Part shown: positions 1-8,367 of the stretch, piece by piece
Layout of the letters: each line of letters starts with the position of its first letter
Numbering within the stretch: position 1 is the first letter of the stretch
Assembly (NCBI RefSeq): GCF_010728325.1
Contig: NZ_AP022570.1
Location: 3,968,001 to 4,032,000 of the forward strand
DNA: 64,000 nt
Source of the DNA: Mycolicibacterium poriferae
GTDB lineage: Bacteria; Actinomycetota; Actinomycetes; Mycobacteriales; Mycobacteriaceae
Reading direction: 5' to 3'
Translations under genes and position numbers: made by a program
The notes under the pieces: model-generated
What the model was told of the DNA's origin: nothing
Databases searched by the model: none
Seen by the model: only the letters and a program-made list of their open reading frames with translations

Positions 1-1811
1 GGCAGCTCGGCGGCGTCCATGTGCGGGCGGGTGTGGAACACCGCCCGGCGCGACGGGGTCGCGAACGCCAACCGCGGCCGGCGACCTCCGTTATCGGTGA
101 ACAAGTCCTGGGACACACCGTCGTTGACGTAGCGCAGCGGATTGCGGTCGGCGCAGCCCGGCGGGGCCGGCCATTGCACCGGGGTTTCGCGCAGTCGCTC
201 GTAACTGACCCCGCGCAGGTCGTAGCCGGTTGCGGGGTTGTGGAAGCGGCGGATCTCGTCGAAGACCTCCTCGCTGGTCTTGTAGCTGAACGCGTCGCCG
301 AAGCCGAGTTGGTGGGCGACCCCGCAGATCAGTTCCCAGTCCGGGCGGGCATCCCCCGGCGGCGGGATCGACTGCGCCAGCAGGGTCAGATTGCGGTCGG
401 AGTTGACCATCACCGCATCGGATTCGGCCCACAGCGTCGCCGGCAGCACGATGTCGGCGTAACGGTTGGTCACGGTGTCGGCGTAGGCGTCCTGGGTTAT
501 CACGAGCTCGGCGGCGCGCAGGCCCTCGATCACCGACGCCCGGTTGGCCACGCTGGCCACCGGGTTGGTGCAGATGATCCACACCGCCTTGATCTCCCCG
601 GTACCGAGCCGGTGGAACAATTCCACGGTCCCCGGCCCGACGTCGGTGCGGATCGTGCCGGGCTCGAGGTCCCACTGTTGCTCCACGAAGGCGCGGTCGT
701 CGCCCGACTGCACAGTCCGCTGCCCCGGCAGACCCGGCCCCATGTAGCCCATCTCCCGGCCACCCATGGCGTTGGGCTGCCCGGTCAACGACATGGGTCC
801 GCTGCCGGGCCGGCAGATCGCCCCGGTGGCCAGGTGCAGGTTGCAGATCGCGTTGGTGTTCCAGGTGCCGTGGGTGCTCTGGTTCAGCCCCATCGTCCAG
901 CAGCTCATCCACTCCCCCGCCCCCGCGATCATCCGCGCGGCGGTGCGGATGTCGTCCTCGGCCAGGCCGGTGATCTCGGCGACCCGCTGCGGCGGATAGT
1001 CGGCGAGGAACGCCGGCATCGCCTCCCAGCCTTCGGTGTGCTGGGCGATGAAGTCGGTGTCGATGTCGCCGCTCTGCACGAGCAGATGCAGCAGGCCGTT
1101 GAGCAGAGCCAGATCCGTGCCGGGCCGGATCTGCAGGAACAGGTCCGCCTTGTCGGCCGTCGTGGTGCGACGCGGGTCGACGACGATGAGCTTCGCGCCT
1201 GCCTTGAGCCGGTCGACCATGCGCAGGTACAGGATCGGATGACAGTCGGCCATGTTCGACCCGGTCACGAAGAACAGGTCAGTGGAGTCGAAGTCGGCAT
1301 AGGAGCCCGGTGGGCCGTCGGAGCCCAACGACTGCTTGAACCCGGTGCCCGCGCTGGCCATGCACAGCCGCGAGTTGGACTCGATGTGAATGGTGCGCAG
1401 GTAGCCCTTCGCCAGCTTGGTCGCCAGATACTGTGCCTCGATGGACATCTGGCCCGACACGTAGAGGGCCACCGCATCCGGGCCGTGTTCGTCGACGACG
1501 GCGCGCAGCCGCGCACCGGCCTGCGCGAGCGCGTCGTCGACGGGCGTGCTCACCGCGTCCTCGTCGCGGCCCGACCGCACCAGCGCGGTGGTCAGCCTGC
1601 CCTCGGTGGCGGCCATCAGTTCGGCGTGGGTGGCGCCCTTGGTGCACAGCCGTCCGAAGTTCGTGGGATGCAGGCGATCTCCGCTCACCCGTGCGATCAC
1701 CGGAGCACCCGTAGCGGGGTCGGTGCGGGTCTCGACCGAGATTCCGCATCCGACCCCGCAGTAGGAGCACGCCGTACGGGTCAGTGCCGGCGAATCAACT
1801 GGGGCTGCCAT
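1..1811 (-). CDS. Assimilatory nitrate reductase, molybdopterin oxidoreductase (3' end outside window)
   Basis: Reduces nitrate to nitrite in the cytoplasm with a Mo-bis-MGD cofactor and a [4Fe-4S] cluster. The frame is open from an ATG at 1811 to the window edge (about 603 codons), so the C-terminus is missing. A perfect Shine-Dalgarno (AGGAGA, 2-nt gap) sets the start. The N-terminus has the Fe4S4 motif Cys15-x2-Cys18-x3-Cys22 and Cys56. The segment NSRLCMAS places the expected molybdenum ligand at Cys150, as in the NapA/NasA type. The stretch GQPNAMGGREMGYM is typical of assimilatory enzymes. It lies 31 bp downstream of narK, on the same strand, so the two are probably cotranscribed. The absence of a Tat signal and the nirBD neighbours favour assimilation over respiration. 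The exact family name (nasA, nasC or narB) cannot be settled without the C-terminus. Confidence 0.93.
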   Translation of the reverse strand, partial: MAAPVDSPALTRTACSYCGVGCGISVETRTDPATGAPVIARVSGDRLHPTNFGRLCTKGATHAELMAATEGRLTTALVRSGRDEDAVSTPVDDALAQAGARLRAVVDEHGPDAVALYVSGQMSIEAQYLATKLAKGYLRTIHIESNSRLCMASAGTGFKQSLGSDGPPGSYADFDSTDLFFVTGSNMADCHPILYLRMVDRLKAGAKLIVVDPRRTTTADKADLFLQIRPGTDLALLNGLLHLLVQSGDIDTDFIAQHTEGWEAMPAFLADYPPQRVAEITGLAEDDIRTAARMIAGAGEWMSCWTMGLNQSTHGTWNTNAICNLHLATGAICRPGSGPMSLTGQPNAMGGREMGYMGPGLPGQRTVQSGDDRAFVEQQWDLEPGTIRTDVGPGTVELFHRLGTGEIKAVWIICTNPVASVANRASVIEGLRAAELVITQDAYADTVTNRYADIVLPATLWAESDAVMVNSDRNLTLLAQSIPPPGDARPDWELICGVAHQLGFGDAFSYKTSEEVFDEIRRFHNPATGYDLRGVSYERLRETPVQWPAPPGCADRNPLRYVNDGVSQDLFTDNGGRRPRLAFATPSRRAVFHTRPHMDAAEL

Positions 1812-1842
1812 GTTCTCCTAGCGTGCATCATTTCGGCTCGGC

Positions 1843-3237
1843 TCACACCCCGACCTGACCCATGCGGGTGCTCTTGCGGATGTAGAAGAACCAGGTCACC
1901 ACCAGCAACAGGAGGAAGAATCCGACATAGAACTGCAGGGCGGGCTGGATATTGCCGAATTGAGACTTCGACCAGGCGTAGGCCAGGGGAACGATGAACC
2001 CGCCGAATGCGCCCACCGAGGAGATGATGCCCAGCGCTCCCGCGGCCTGGCGGCGCATCTGCACCATCGTCTCGGGCGCACCACCCGCGTCCTGTCCCTT
2101 GATCAGGAAGATCTTCGAGATCATCCGGTAGGTCGAGCCGTTGCCGATGCCGGTGGCGACGAACAAGAACATGAACGCGATGAAGAACACCGGCAGGTTC
2201 ACCGCATTGACCGACCAGAGCGCCGCCGCCGCACCGACGGCCAGCATCACGAAGCTCAGCGCAGTGATGCGGGCACCGCCGATACGGTCGGAGAGCTTGC
2301 CGCCAAGCGGACGAGCGATCGAGCCGATACCGGCACCCAGGAACGCCCACATCAGCGCGATGTCACCGCGGTCGAAAACTGCCTTCAGCAGCGTCGGGAA
2401 TGCCGCGGAATAGCCGATGAACGACCCGAACGTGCCGATGTAGAGCAACGACATGATCCAGGTGTCGGTGTGGCGCAGTGACTGGAAGACCGGCCTCACA
2501 TCGGCCTTGGCTTCGGTGAGGTTGTTCATGAACAGGAACGCGCATACCGCCGCGGCGAGCGCCAACGGCACGTAGAACAGCCCCGCCCGCGACAGTGCCA
2601 CACCGCCGCCGGCCACCACCACCAAGGGGATGATCTTCTGCGCCACCGCCACACCGATGTTGCCTCCGGCAGCGTTGAGTCCCAGCGCCCAGCCCTTTTC
2701 GCGTTCGGGATAGAAGAACGAGATGTTGGCCATCGACGAGGCGAAGTTGCCGCCACCGAAGCCGGCGGTGGCCGCGATCAGGCACAGCCCCACGAACGGG
2801 AACTCGGGGTTGCCGACCGCCCAGGCCATCAACAAGCACGGGATCAACAGCAGCAGCGCCGAGATCACCGTCCAGTTCCGGCCGCCGAAGACCGGCACCG
2901 CGAACGTGTACGGGATGCGCAGGAATGCCCCGACGCCGCTGGGAACCGCCACCAGCCACAGCGCCTGGGTGGTGGTCAACGCCCATCCCGATGCGGCCGC
3001 GCTGCCGTCAGCAGCGGCAGTCATCTGCACCACGACGATGCTCCACAGCAGCCACACCGAGAATCCGATGTGCTCGGCGAAGATCGAGAAGATCAGGTTG
3101 CGCCGGGCGATCGGGCGGCCGGTGGTGTTCCAGAACTCCGGGTCCTCGGGCCGCCAGTCGTCGATCCAGTGCTTGCCCGTGTGATGGGGGTGCGGAGGCG
3201 CCCCGGTATCGGGCACCGCGTTGGAGGTGACGGTCAC
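1843..3237 (-). CDS. narK: Nitrate/nitrite transporter, MFS NarK family
   Basis: Imports nitrate and/or exports nitrite across the cytoplasmic membrane. The 464-residue product has about 12 hydrophobic segments. It carries the NarK nitrate signature (GGGNFASSMANISFFYP, around residues 165-180) and a second Gly-rich motif (GIGNGSTYRMISKIF). The His-rich N-terminus followed by WRPEDPEFWNTTGR is typical of mycobacterial NarK paralogues. The GTG start at 3237 has GGAG six bases upstream. It is the first gene of a leftward pair with the nitrate reductase and is divergent from the nirBD genes. The spacer carries a GlnR-like box, so nitrogen control is likely. Direction of transport and paralogue number cannot be told from sequence. 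Confidence 0.94.
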   Translation of the reverse strand: MTVTSNAVPDTGAPPHPHHTGKHWIDDWRPEDPEFWNTTGRPIARRNLIFSIFAEHIGFSVWLLWSIVVVQMTAAADGSAAASGWALTTTQALWLVAVPSGVGAFLRIPYTFAVPVFGGRNWTVISALLLLIPCLLMAWAVGNPEFPFVGLCLIAATAGFGGGNFASSMANISFFYPEREKGWALGLNAAGGNIGVAVAQKIIPLVVVAGGGVALSRAGLFYVPLALAAAVCAFLFMNNLTEAKADVRPVFQSLRHTDTWIMSLLYIGTFGSFIGYSAAFPTLLKAVFDRGDIALMWAFLGAGIGSIARPLGGKLSDRIGGARITALSFVMLAVGAAAALWSVNAVNLPVFFIAFMFLFVATGIGNGSTYRMISKIFLIKGQDAGGAPETMVQMRRQAAGALGIISSVGAFGGFIVPLAYAWSKSQFGNIQPALQFYVGFFLLLLVVTWFFYIRKSTRMGQVGV

Positions 3238-3621
3238 AATGGTCTCCTGTCATCGGGATGGGCGGCCTCAGCCGAGGTGTCCAGGCGCCGTCTCGGAGCC
3301 CAGGGGTGTGCGCTCGACGCTACGAATCCCGTGTTACAGATCCCCGCGAAAGGCGTTAAACGACCGAAACAAAGATCTCAACGTCACCGCGGCGCCAATG
3401 TCAGCGACGGTATTCATCGCCGCATCATCGCTGAAACAATGCCGTAACAATGGAGTTCTAGCTTCGGGCCGAGCCCTGATTCCGCCACCGTTGGCGGTCC
3501 ACCGATGTTAGCGCTTTTCATTCTGTGGCACAACGGATTTGGTTGGCATCACCTCGTCAGCACCGTGGTCGAGAGCAGCCCCGGCCGACGACAGCGACTC
3601 CACGAGAGGTGAGAACAGCGC
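3238..3621. other. Divergent narK / nirB intergenic region
   Basis: A 384-bp non-coding spacer between the divergent narK start and the small gene ahead of nirB. It is less GC-rich than its surroundings and must carry promoters for both directions. It holds the GlnR-like array described separately at 3333-3370. A further GAAAC-N6-GTAAC pair occurs at 3433-3448. No credible gene was seen; open frames here lack ribosome-binding sites and family features. Confidence 0.7.
3333..3370 (+). promoter_or_regulatory. GlnR-like nitrogen-regulator binding box
   Basis: The known actinobacterial GlnR box is gTnAC-N6-GaAAC repeated with a 22-bp period. Here GTTAC (3333-3337), a degenerate second site (3344-3348), GTTAA (3355-3359) and GAAAC (3366-3370) fall in exactly that register. 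Three of the four sites match well. GlnR control of nirBD is established in mycobacteria. Binding here is inferred. Confidence 0.5.
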
Positions 3622-3975
3622 ATGACCGACGGCAGCACACCCCGATTCCTGCAGGGCGCATACGAATTCGACGGCGCCGGCTATGACAAACCCGCGCCGA
3701 TCGACGCATCGCTGCGGTACACCGTCCCGGCCGGGGCCACCACCCAACCGGTCTACTTCCGGGGCGGCAATTCGAGCGAGGAGATGATCACCGTCGTGCT
3801 CTATCGCGACGGCCAACCGATGCGCTACTTCCCGATCGCCGCCAAGGGGGCCACCCATGTGGCGCTGCGGGTGGTCGAGGATCTGCTTGCCGACACCGTG
3901 CTCGAGCTCTACCTGGCCGCGCCCGAGGGCACGGCCGGCAGCGTCATCATCGATCTCGGGCTGGTGGAGGTCTAG
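3622..3975 (+). CDS. Conserved-looking small protein of unknown function, coupled to nirB
   Basis: I do not recognise a family with certainty. The 117-residue product is soluble, acidic and rich in predicted beta strands. It has alternating hydrophobic stretches (YTVPAGATTQPVYF, EEMITVVLYRDG, TVLELYLAAPEG) and ends in IIDLGLVEV, which suggests a small beta-sandwich. There are no cysteines, no signal peptide and no membrane segment, so it is not an obvious electron carrier. GAGAGGTGAGAACAGCGC precedes the ATG and gives a plausible ribosome-binding site. Its TAG stop is immediately followed by the nirB ATG with no spacer, so the two are translationally coupled. A role in maturing, stabilising or regulating nitrite reductase is inferred from position only. 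Confidence 0.8.
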   Translation: MTDGSTPRFLQGAYEFDGAGYDKPAPIDASLRYTVPAGATTQPVYFRGGNSSEEMITVVLYRDGQPMRYFPIAAKGATHVALRVVEDLLADTVLELYLAAPEGTAGSVIIDLGLVEV

Positions 3976-6492
3976 ATGACCGTCATCGAGACCGCACCGA
4001 CCAACGGCCATCGAGAGACCACGGCCAAGGCCAACCTCGTCGTCGTCGGCAACGGCATGGCGGGGATCAGGGCCATCGAGGAGGTGCTGGCCCGCGACGG
4101 CGCCGAGAAGTTCACCATCACAGTGTTCGGTGACGAGCCGTACGGCAACTACAACCGCATCCTACTGTCGAACGTGCTGGCCGGCGTCGACGATCCGGGC
4201 GAGATCTACCTCAATGCGATGGACTGGTACACCGACAACGGTATCGACCTGCAGGCCGGGGTGCGAGTGGTCCGGGTGGACACGTTCGCCCATCTTGTTC
4301 ATGCCGACGACGGCACCGCGATGCGCTACGACAAGCTGATCCTGGCCACCGGCAGCCGCTCGTTCTTCCCGCCCATGGCCGGGCTGTGGGCCGACAACAA
4401 GACCCTGGCCGACGGTATCTTCGGGTTCCGCACCCTCGATGACACCGCGACGATGATCGCCGAGGCCGGCAGCCGCACGAAGGCCGTCGTCATCGGCGGT
4501 GGGCTGTTGGGCCTCGAAGCCGCCCGCGGCCTGCAGAACCGCGGCCTGACCGTCGACGTCGTGCACGCCGGCCCGACGTTGATGAACGCGCAGCTCGACG
4601 AGCTCGGCGGCGATATCCTGCGAAAGTCCGTCGAGGGCCTGGGCATCGGGGTACATACCGAGAAACGCACCACCGAGGTCGTCGTCGAGAACGGCAGGCT
4701 CTCGCGCATCCTGTTCGCCGATGGTTCGGGCCTGGACTGCGACATGTTGGTCATCGCAGCCGGGATCCGGCCCAACGTGGGTCTGGCGCAACGCGCTGGA
4801 CTGACCGTCGAGCGGGCGATCGTCACCGATGACCACATGCGCTCGGTCGACGACGGCGACGTTTACGTCGTCGGCGAATGCGCCCAGCACCGAGGCCAGG
4901 TCTATGGCCTGGTGGCGCCGCTGTGGGAACAAGCCAAGGTGCTCGCCGACCATCTGACCGGCAGAGACGCGGCCTCGGCCTACCACGGGTCGCGGGTCGC
5001 CACCAAGCTCAAGGTCGCCGGCGTCGACGTCGCCTCGATGGGCATCAAGGCGCCCGAGCACCCCGACGACGAGTTCGTCCAGTATTCCGAACCCAGGCAC
5101 GGCGTCTACAAGACGATCGTCATCCGCGACGGCAAGCTGGTGGGCGCCACCCTGGTCGGCGACGTGTCCAAGGTGTCGTTCTTGACCCAGGCGTTCGACA
5201 GTCAGCTGCCGCTGCCCGACGAGCGGGTCGAGCTGCTGTTCGACATCGGCACCCCCGACGTCGGCGTGGGGGTCGCCGAACTGGCCGACGACGCACAGGT
5301 GTGCAACTGCAACGGGGTGTCCAAAGGCGCGTTGGTGTCCTGCGTGCAGGACGGTGAGACGTCGGTGAGCGGCGTGATGGCCAAGACCAAAGCGGGCAAG
5401 GGCTGCGGCTCGTGCAAGGAACTGGTGTGCCAGGTCGTCGAGTGGGCGGCCGGTGGCGCCGTCACCGAGGACCCCTCGGCGTCGTGGTACGTCCCGGGTG
5501 TCCCCTACGACAAGCCGACCCTGATGCGCCACATCCGTGAGCTCAAGCTGCATTCGGTGTCCTCGGTATTCGCGGCCCTGGCACCCGACGGCAAGGAGGA
5601 CGCGGGCTCGAAGATGGCGCTGGCCTCACTGCTGGACATGATGTGGGCCGACGAGTACGTCGACGAGCGGGACGCCCGGTTCATCAACGACCGGGTGCAC
5701 GCGAACATCCAACGGGACGGCACCTTTTCGGTGGTGCCGCAGATGAAGGGCGGTGTCACCAGCGTCGCGCAGCTACGCAAGATCGCCGATGTCGCCGAGA
5801 AGTACGAGATCCCGATGATCAAGCTGACCGGCGGGCAGCGCATCGACCTGCTCGGGGTGCGCAAAGAGGATCTGCCCGCGGTGTGGGCGGATCTGGACAT
5901 GCCGTCGGGGTATGCCTACGGCAAGAGCTTCCGGACCGTCAAAACGTGCGTGGGCAGCGACTTCTGCCGTTACGGCGTAGGCGATTCCACGGCGCTGGGC
6001 ATCGCGATCGAGGAGCGCTACCAGGGGCTGGCCAGCCCGGCGAAGATGAAGCTGGCCGTCACCGGCTGTCCCCGCAACTGCGCCGAGGCACTCTGCAAGG
6101 ACCTCGGCGTCGTCGCCGTCGACGGCGGTCGGTGGGAAATCTATGTCGGCGGCGCGGCGGGCGCGCACATTCGCAAGGGCGACCTGCTGGCCACCGTCGA
6201 TTCACCCGAGAAGGTGATGACGCTGACCGGCCGCTTCCTGCAGTACTACCGTGAGAGCGCCAATTGGCTCGAGCGGACGTACAAGTGGGTGCCGCGGGTC
6301 GGCATCGAGCACCTGCGCGAGGTGCTCGTGGAGGATCCCGACGACGACTTCGTCACCGCTCTCGACGAGCGCATGCAGAAGTCGATCGACGCCTACCGCG
6401 ACCCGTGGCGAGACGGGCAGGAACCGCGTTCGGAGGGCCAGTTCCGGTCATCGCTACCGTTGCTGCCGTTGCCCAAGGTGCCGGTCCGATGA
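3976..6492 (+). CDS. nirB: NAD(P)H nitrite reductase, large subunit
   Basis: Six-electron reduction of nitrite to ammonium in the cytoplasm, using FAD, [2Fe-2S], [4Fe-4S] and sirohaem. The 838 residues are full length for NirB. The order is an FAD site (VVGNGMAG, about residue 30), an NAD(P) site (VVIGGGLLGLEAA, about 175) and a BFD-like [2Fe-2S] domain with Cys443, Cys445, Cys477 and Cys480. These are followed by ferredoxin-like half domains and the sirohaem/[4Fe-4S] ligands Cys658, Cys664, Cys698 and Cys702 (TCVGSDFC and GCPRNC). The ATG abuts the stop of the preceding small gene. nirD follows after an 87-bp spacer containing a palindromic element. All key residues are present, so the gene appears intact. 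Confidence 0.97.
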   Translation: MTVIETAPTNGHRETTAKANLVVVGNGMAGIRAIEEVLARDGAEKFTITVFGDEPYGNYNRILLSNVLAGVDDPGEIYLNAMDWYTDNGIDLQAGVRVVRVDTFAHLVHADDGTAMRYDKLILATGSRSFFPPMAGLWADNKTLADGIFGFRTLDDTATMIAEAGSRTKAVVIGGGLLGLEAARGLQNRGLTVDVVHAGPTLMNAQLDELGGDILRKSVEGLGIGVHTEKRTTEVVVENGRLSRILFADGSGLDCDMLVIAAGIRPNVGLAQRAGLTVERAIVTDDHMRSVDDGDVYVVGECAQHRGQVYGLVAPLWEQAKVLADHLTGRDAASAYHGSRVATKLKVAGVDVASMGIKAPEHPDDEFVQYSEPRHGVYKTIVIRDGKLVGATLVGDVSKVSFLTQAFDSQLPLPDERVELLFDIGTPDVGVGVAELADDAQVCNCNGVSKGALVSCVQDGETSVSGVMAKTKAGKGCGSCKELVCQVVEWAAGGAVTEDPSASWYVPGVPYDKPTLMRHIRELKLHSVSSVFAALAPDGKEDAGSKMALASLLDMMWADEYVDERDARFINDRVHANIQRDGTFSVVPQMKGGVTSVAQLRKIADVAEKYEIPMIKLTGGQRIDLLGVRKEDLPAVWADLDMPSGYAYGKSFRTVKTCVGSDFCRYGVGDSTALGIAIEERYQGLASPAKMKLAVTGCPRNCAEALCKDLGVVAVDGGRWEIYVGGAAGAHIRKGDLLATVDSPEKVMTLTGRFLQYYRESANWLERTYKWVPRVGIEHLREVLVEDPDDDFVTALDERMQKSIDAYRDPWRDGQEPRSEGQFRSSLPLLPLPKVPVR

Positions 6493-6504
6493 GTGCGACG
6501 ACCG

Positions 6505-6567
6505 CGTTGAGACTGCGTCCAGCGTCGTGTTTTCGGTGAAAATCCCGCTGCCGGCGCAGTCTCGACG
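6505..6567. repeat. 63-bp nested palindromic element between nirB and nirD
   Basis: A 13-bp outer stem, CGTTGAGACTGCG (6505-6517) with CGCAGTCTCGACG (6555-6567), has a single G-U pair. Inside it, CAGCG (6520-6524) pairs with CGCTG (6546-6550), and TTTTC (6530-6534) pairs with GAAAA (6538-6542). This is a compact, nested hairpin resembling a REP- or MITE-like interspersed repeat rather than a terminator: nirD continues on the same strand and there is no T tract. I saw no second copy in this window. Confidence 0.75.
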
Positions 6568-6579
6568 GAAGGTGTCGCG

Positions 6580-6882
6580 ATGATCGAGGTCGGCCGCCTG
6601 GACGAGGTGCCCGTCGGCGAGGGGCGCACCTTCGCCGTCGACGGCAAGCAGATCGCGGTCTTCCGGCTTCGCGACGGATCTCTGCGGGCGGTGGGCGCGG
6701 TCTGCCCGCACAAGGGCGGACCGCTGGCCGACGGCCTCGCCGACGACCGGGTCATCGTGTGCCCGCTGCACAATCACACATTCGACCTGTGCACGGGCCG
6801 CGAGGTGTCCGGGGTGGACCTGGCGGTGCCTTCCTATGCGGTCGAAGCCGTGGACGGCACAATCCGAGTCACGCCGAACTGA
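6580..6882 (+). CDS. nirD: Nitrite reductase small subunit, Rieske-type [2Fe-2S] protein
   Basis: Partner of NirB in cytoplasmic nitrite reduction. The 100-residue protein is a small Rieske fold with the two cluster-binding loops CPHKGG (about residue 46) and CPLHNHTFD (about residue 64). Each supplies one Cys and one His. Length is normal for NirD. GGAAGGTGTCGCG precedes the ATG. It follows nirB at 87 bp and is presumably read through the intervening hairpin. The next gene is convergent and ends 59 bp downstream. Confidence 0.95.
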   Translation: MIEVGRLDEVPVGEGRTFAVDGKQIAVFRLRDGSLRAVGAVCPHKGGPLADGLADDRVIVCPLHNHTFDLCTGREVSGVDLAVPSYAVEAVDGTIRVTPN

Positions 6883-6941
6883 ACCCGTGAGATGCGGCGA
6901 GTGTGGGTGCAGCTCTTCACCGCCGCGCCGTGGCCGGTCCG

Positions 6942-7901
6942 TCACCGCGTGAACGTGGATGACCAGTCGACGAAGGTCTCGACGAACATTGCCGGGTCCT
7001 GGCCGTGCATGGAGTGACCCGTCATCGGAAACGACCGGTAGGTGAGCGTCGCGCCACCCCCTTTGACCAACTGGGTCACCCGTCCGGCCTGCACGTCCGA
7101 GCACGCACCGATCAGCCCCCCGGAGCTCTCGTCGATCATCCGGAAGTGATGGGTGAACAGCACTGGAACCTTCACCTGGCTCAGCATCACGTGGTGGGGG
7201 CAGCTGGCGGCGAACGCTCCGGTGATGAAGGCCTTCCCCCACTCGGGGTCGTACTCGCGCAGGTTCTGGGCCGGCTCCTCGGTACCGACGACGAGCGCGA
7301 CGTGGGCCTGCCAGTCGGCCAGTTCCTCCGGCACCGCGGCGACGAACCCATCCCAGTCGCCGACACTCCACTGGTCTCCGAGATACTTCGCCCACATCCC
7401 GAACAGCGGACCGATGCTGTCGGTGATCGGTGGCCCCACGACAGGCGCGGTCTCCGAACTGAAGAACGGCGGATCTTCCCAGCATGCCGCGATCACCTGA
7501 CCAGGCTTGGCGTAGGCGGAGAGCCAGGCGCTGGCCAGCCCGCCGGAGGACAGGCCGCTGATGAACGCCGGACGTCCGATGACCCCGTCGAGAAAACGAA
7601 CGAGATCGTTTCCGATGTTGTCGAGGGTGTATCGAAACGGGGTCCTGGTCGAACGGCCCTGCCCGCGCAGATCCACGGCGTGCACATGGAAGTGCTCCGC
7701 CAGTAGCGGCATCACGGCCTCATAGCCCCACCAGGATTCCGACTGGCCTGGGATCAGCAGTAGCGCCGGCTTGTCGGACCGGCCGGTGACGGCGTAGTTG
7801 AGCTCGACCTCGCCGGTGTCGAAGAGTTGTTCGGCGTAGTCGTGCGCGACATAGGTGGCTTCCGGAGCGTGCGGGCCGAAAACACCTGCGTACCTTCCCA
7901 T
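6942..7901 (-). CDS. Alpha/beta hydrolase
   Basis: A 319-residue alpha/beta hydrolase of unknown substrate, probably an esterase or related enzyme. An oxyanion-type loop (LLIPGQSESWWG, about residue 49) and the nucleophile elbow G-L-S-S-G with Ser118 are visible. A DLRGQGRST strand-turn lies at about 77-84, and the probable catalytic His is near the C-terminus (MTGHSMHGQDP). The usual HG oxyanion pair is replaced by PGQ. There is no signal peptide, so it is cytoplasmic. It follows the universal stress gene by 12 bp and is probably the last gene of the tctCBA-usp operon. It may process a compound imported by that transporter (inference). Confidence 0.85.
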   Translation of the reverse strand: MGRYAGVFGPHAPEATYVAHDYAEQLFDTGEVELNYAVTGRSDKPALLLIPGQSESWWGYEAVMPLLAEHFHVHAVDLRGQGRSTRTPFRYTLDNIGNDLVRFLDGVIGRPAFISGLSSGGLASAWLSAYAKPGQVIAACWEDPPFFSSETAPVVGPPITDSIGPLFGMWAKYLGDQWSVGDWDGFVAAVPEELADWQAHVALVVGTEEPAQNLREYDPEWGKAFITGAFAASCPHHVMLSQVKVPVLFTHHFRMIDESSGGLIGACSDVQAGRVTQLVKGGGATLTYRSFPMTGHSMHGQDPAMFVETFVDWSSTFTR

Positions 7902-7913
7902 GCCTTCAGGTTG

Positions 7914-8309
7914 TCACACTGTGGCGGGCTTGACCGCCAGCACTGGTTTGGGACACTCCAGGATCAGCTTCTGCGCGACGCTGCCCATCAGCAACTTGCC
8001 GACCGGGTTGCGGTGCCGGATACCAACGACAAGCAGCTGCGCGTCGCCGCGTTCCATCGCGGCAAGCAGCTCGTCAGCGGGATCGACGCCCACCGGTTGC
8101 ACCAGCTCGTAGGGCACCTCGCATTCGGCCAGCCGAGCTTGCACGTCGTGCACCTCGTTCTCCCCGGCGAACCGGGCGTCGACGTAGGACTCCCCTGACG
8201 TCGCGTTGATCACGAGCAGCCCCGCGCCGCGCAGTTTGGCCTCCGCGATGCCGTGTTCGAGCGCGGCGTGCCCGAACGGGTCGGCGGTGTATCCGACGAC
8301 GATCATCAT
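7914..8309 (-). CDS. Universal stress protein (UspA family)
   Basis: A single-domain Usp of 131 residues. It starts with the typical beta strand (MMIVVGYTADPFGHAAL) and ends with the nucleotide-binding G-x-R/H-...-G-x(9)-GS-like segment (GIRHRNPVGKLLMGSVAQKL) and the PVLAVKP strand. The pattern fits the ATP-binding subgroup. The ATG at 8309 has GGGAGAG immediately upstream. It lies 58 bp after the transporter gene tctA. Usp genes often accompany TctCBA-type clusters in actinobacteria, but the functional link is not established. Confidence 0.9.
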   Translation of the reverse strand: MMIVVGYTADPFGHAALEHGIAEAKLRGAGLLVINATSGESYVDARFAGENEVHDVQARLAECEVPYELVQPVGVDPADELLAAMERGDAQLLVVGIRHRNPVGKLLMGSVAQKLILECPKPVLAVKPATV

Positions 8310-8367
8310 CTCTCTCCCTTCGACCTTCGCAGCGCGGGCGTTGCCGCGGCGACGTGCTCGTCCGCGG

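Noticed and set aside
21..1997. A 658-codon plus-strand frame opposite the nitrate reductase
   Set aside because: Antisense shadow of a gene with complete Fe-S and Mo-ligand motifs; the product is Arg/Gly/His-rich without family features, and it runs on into narK.
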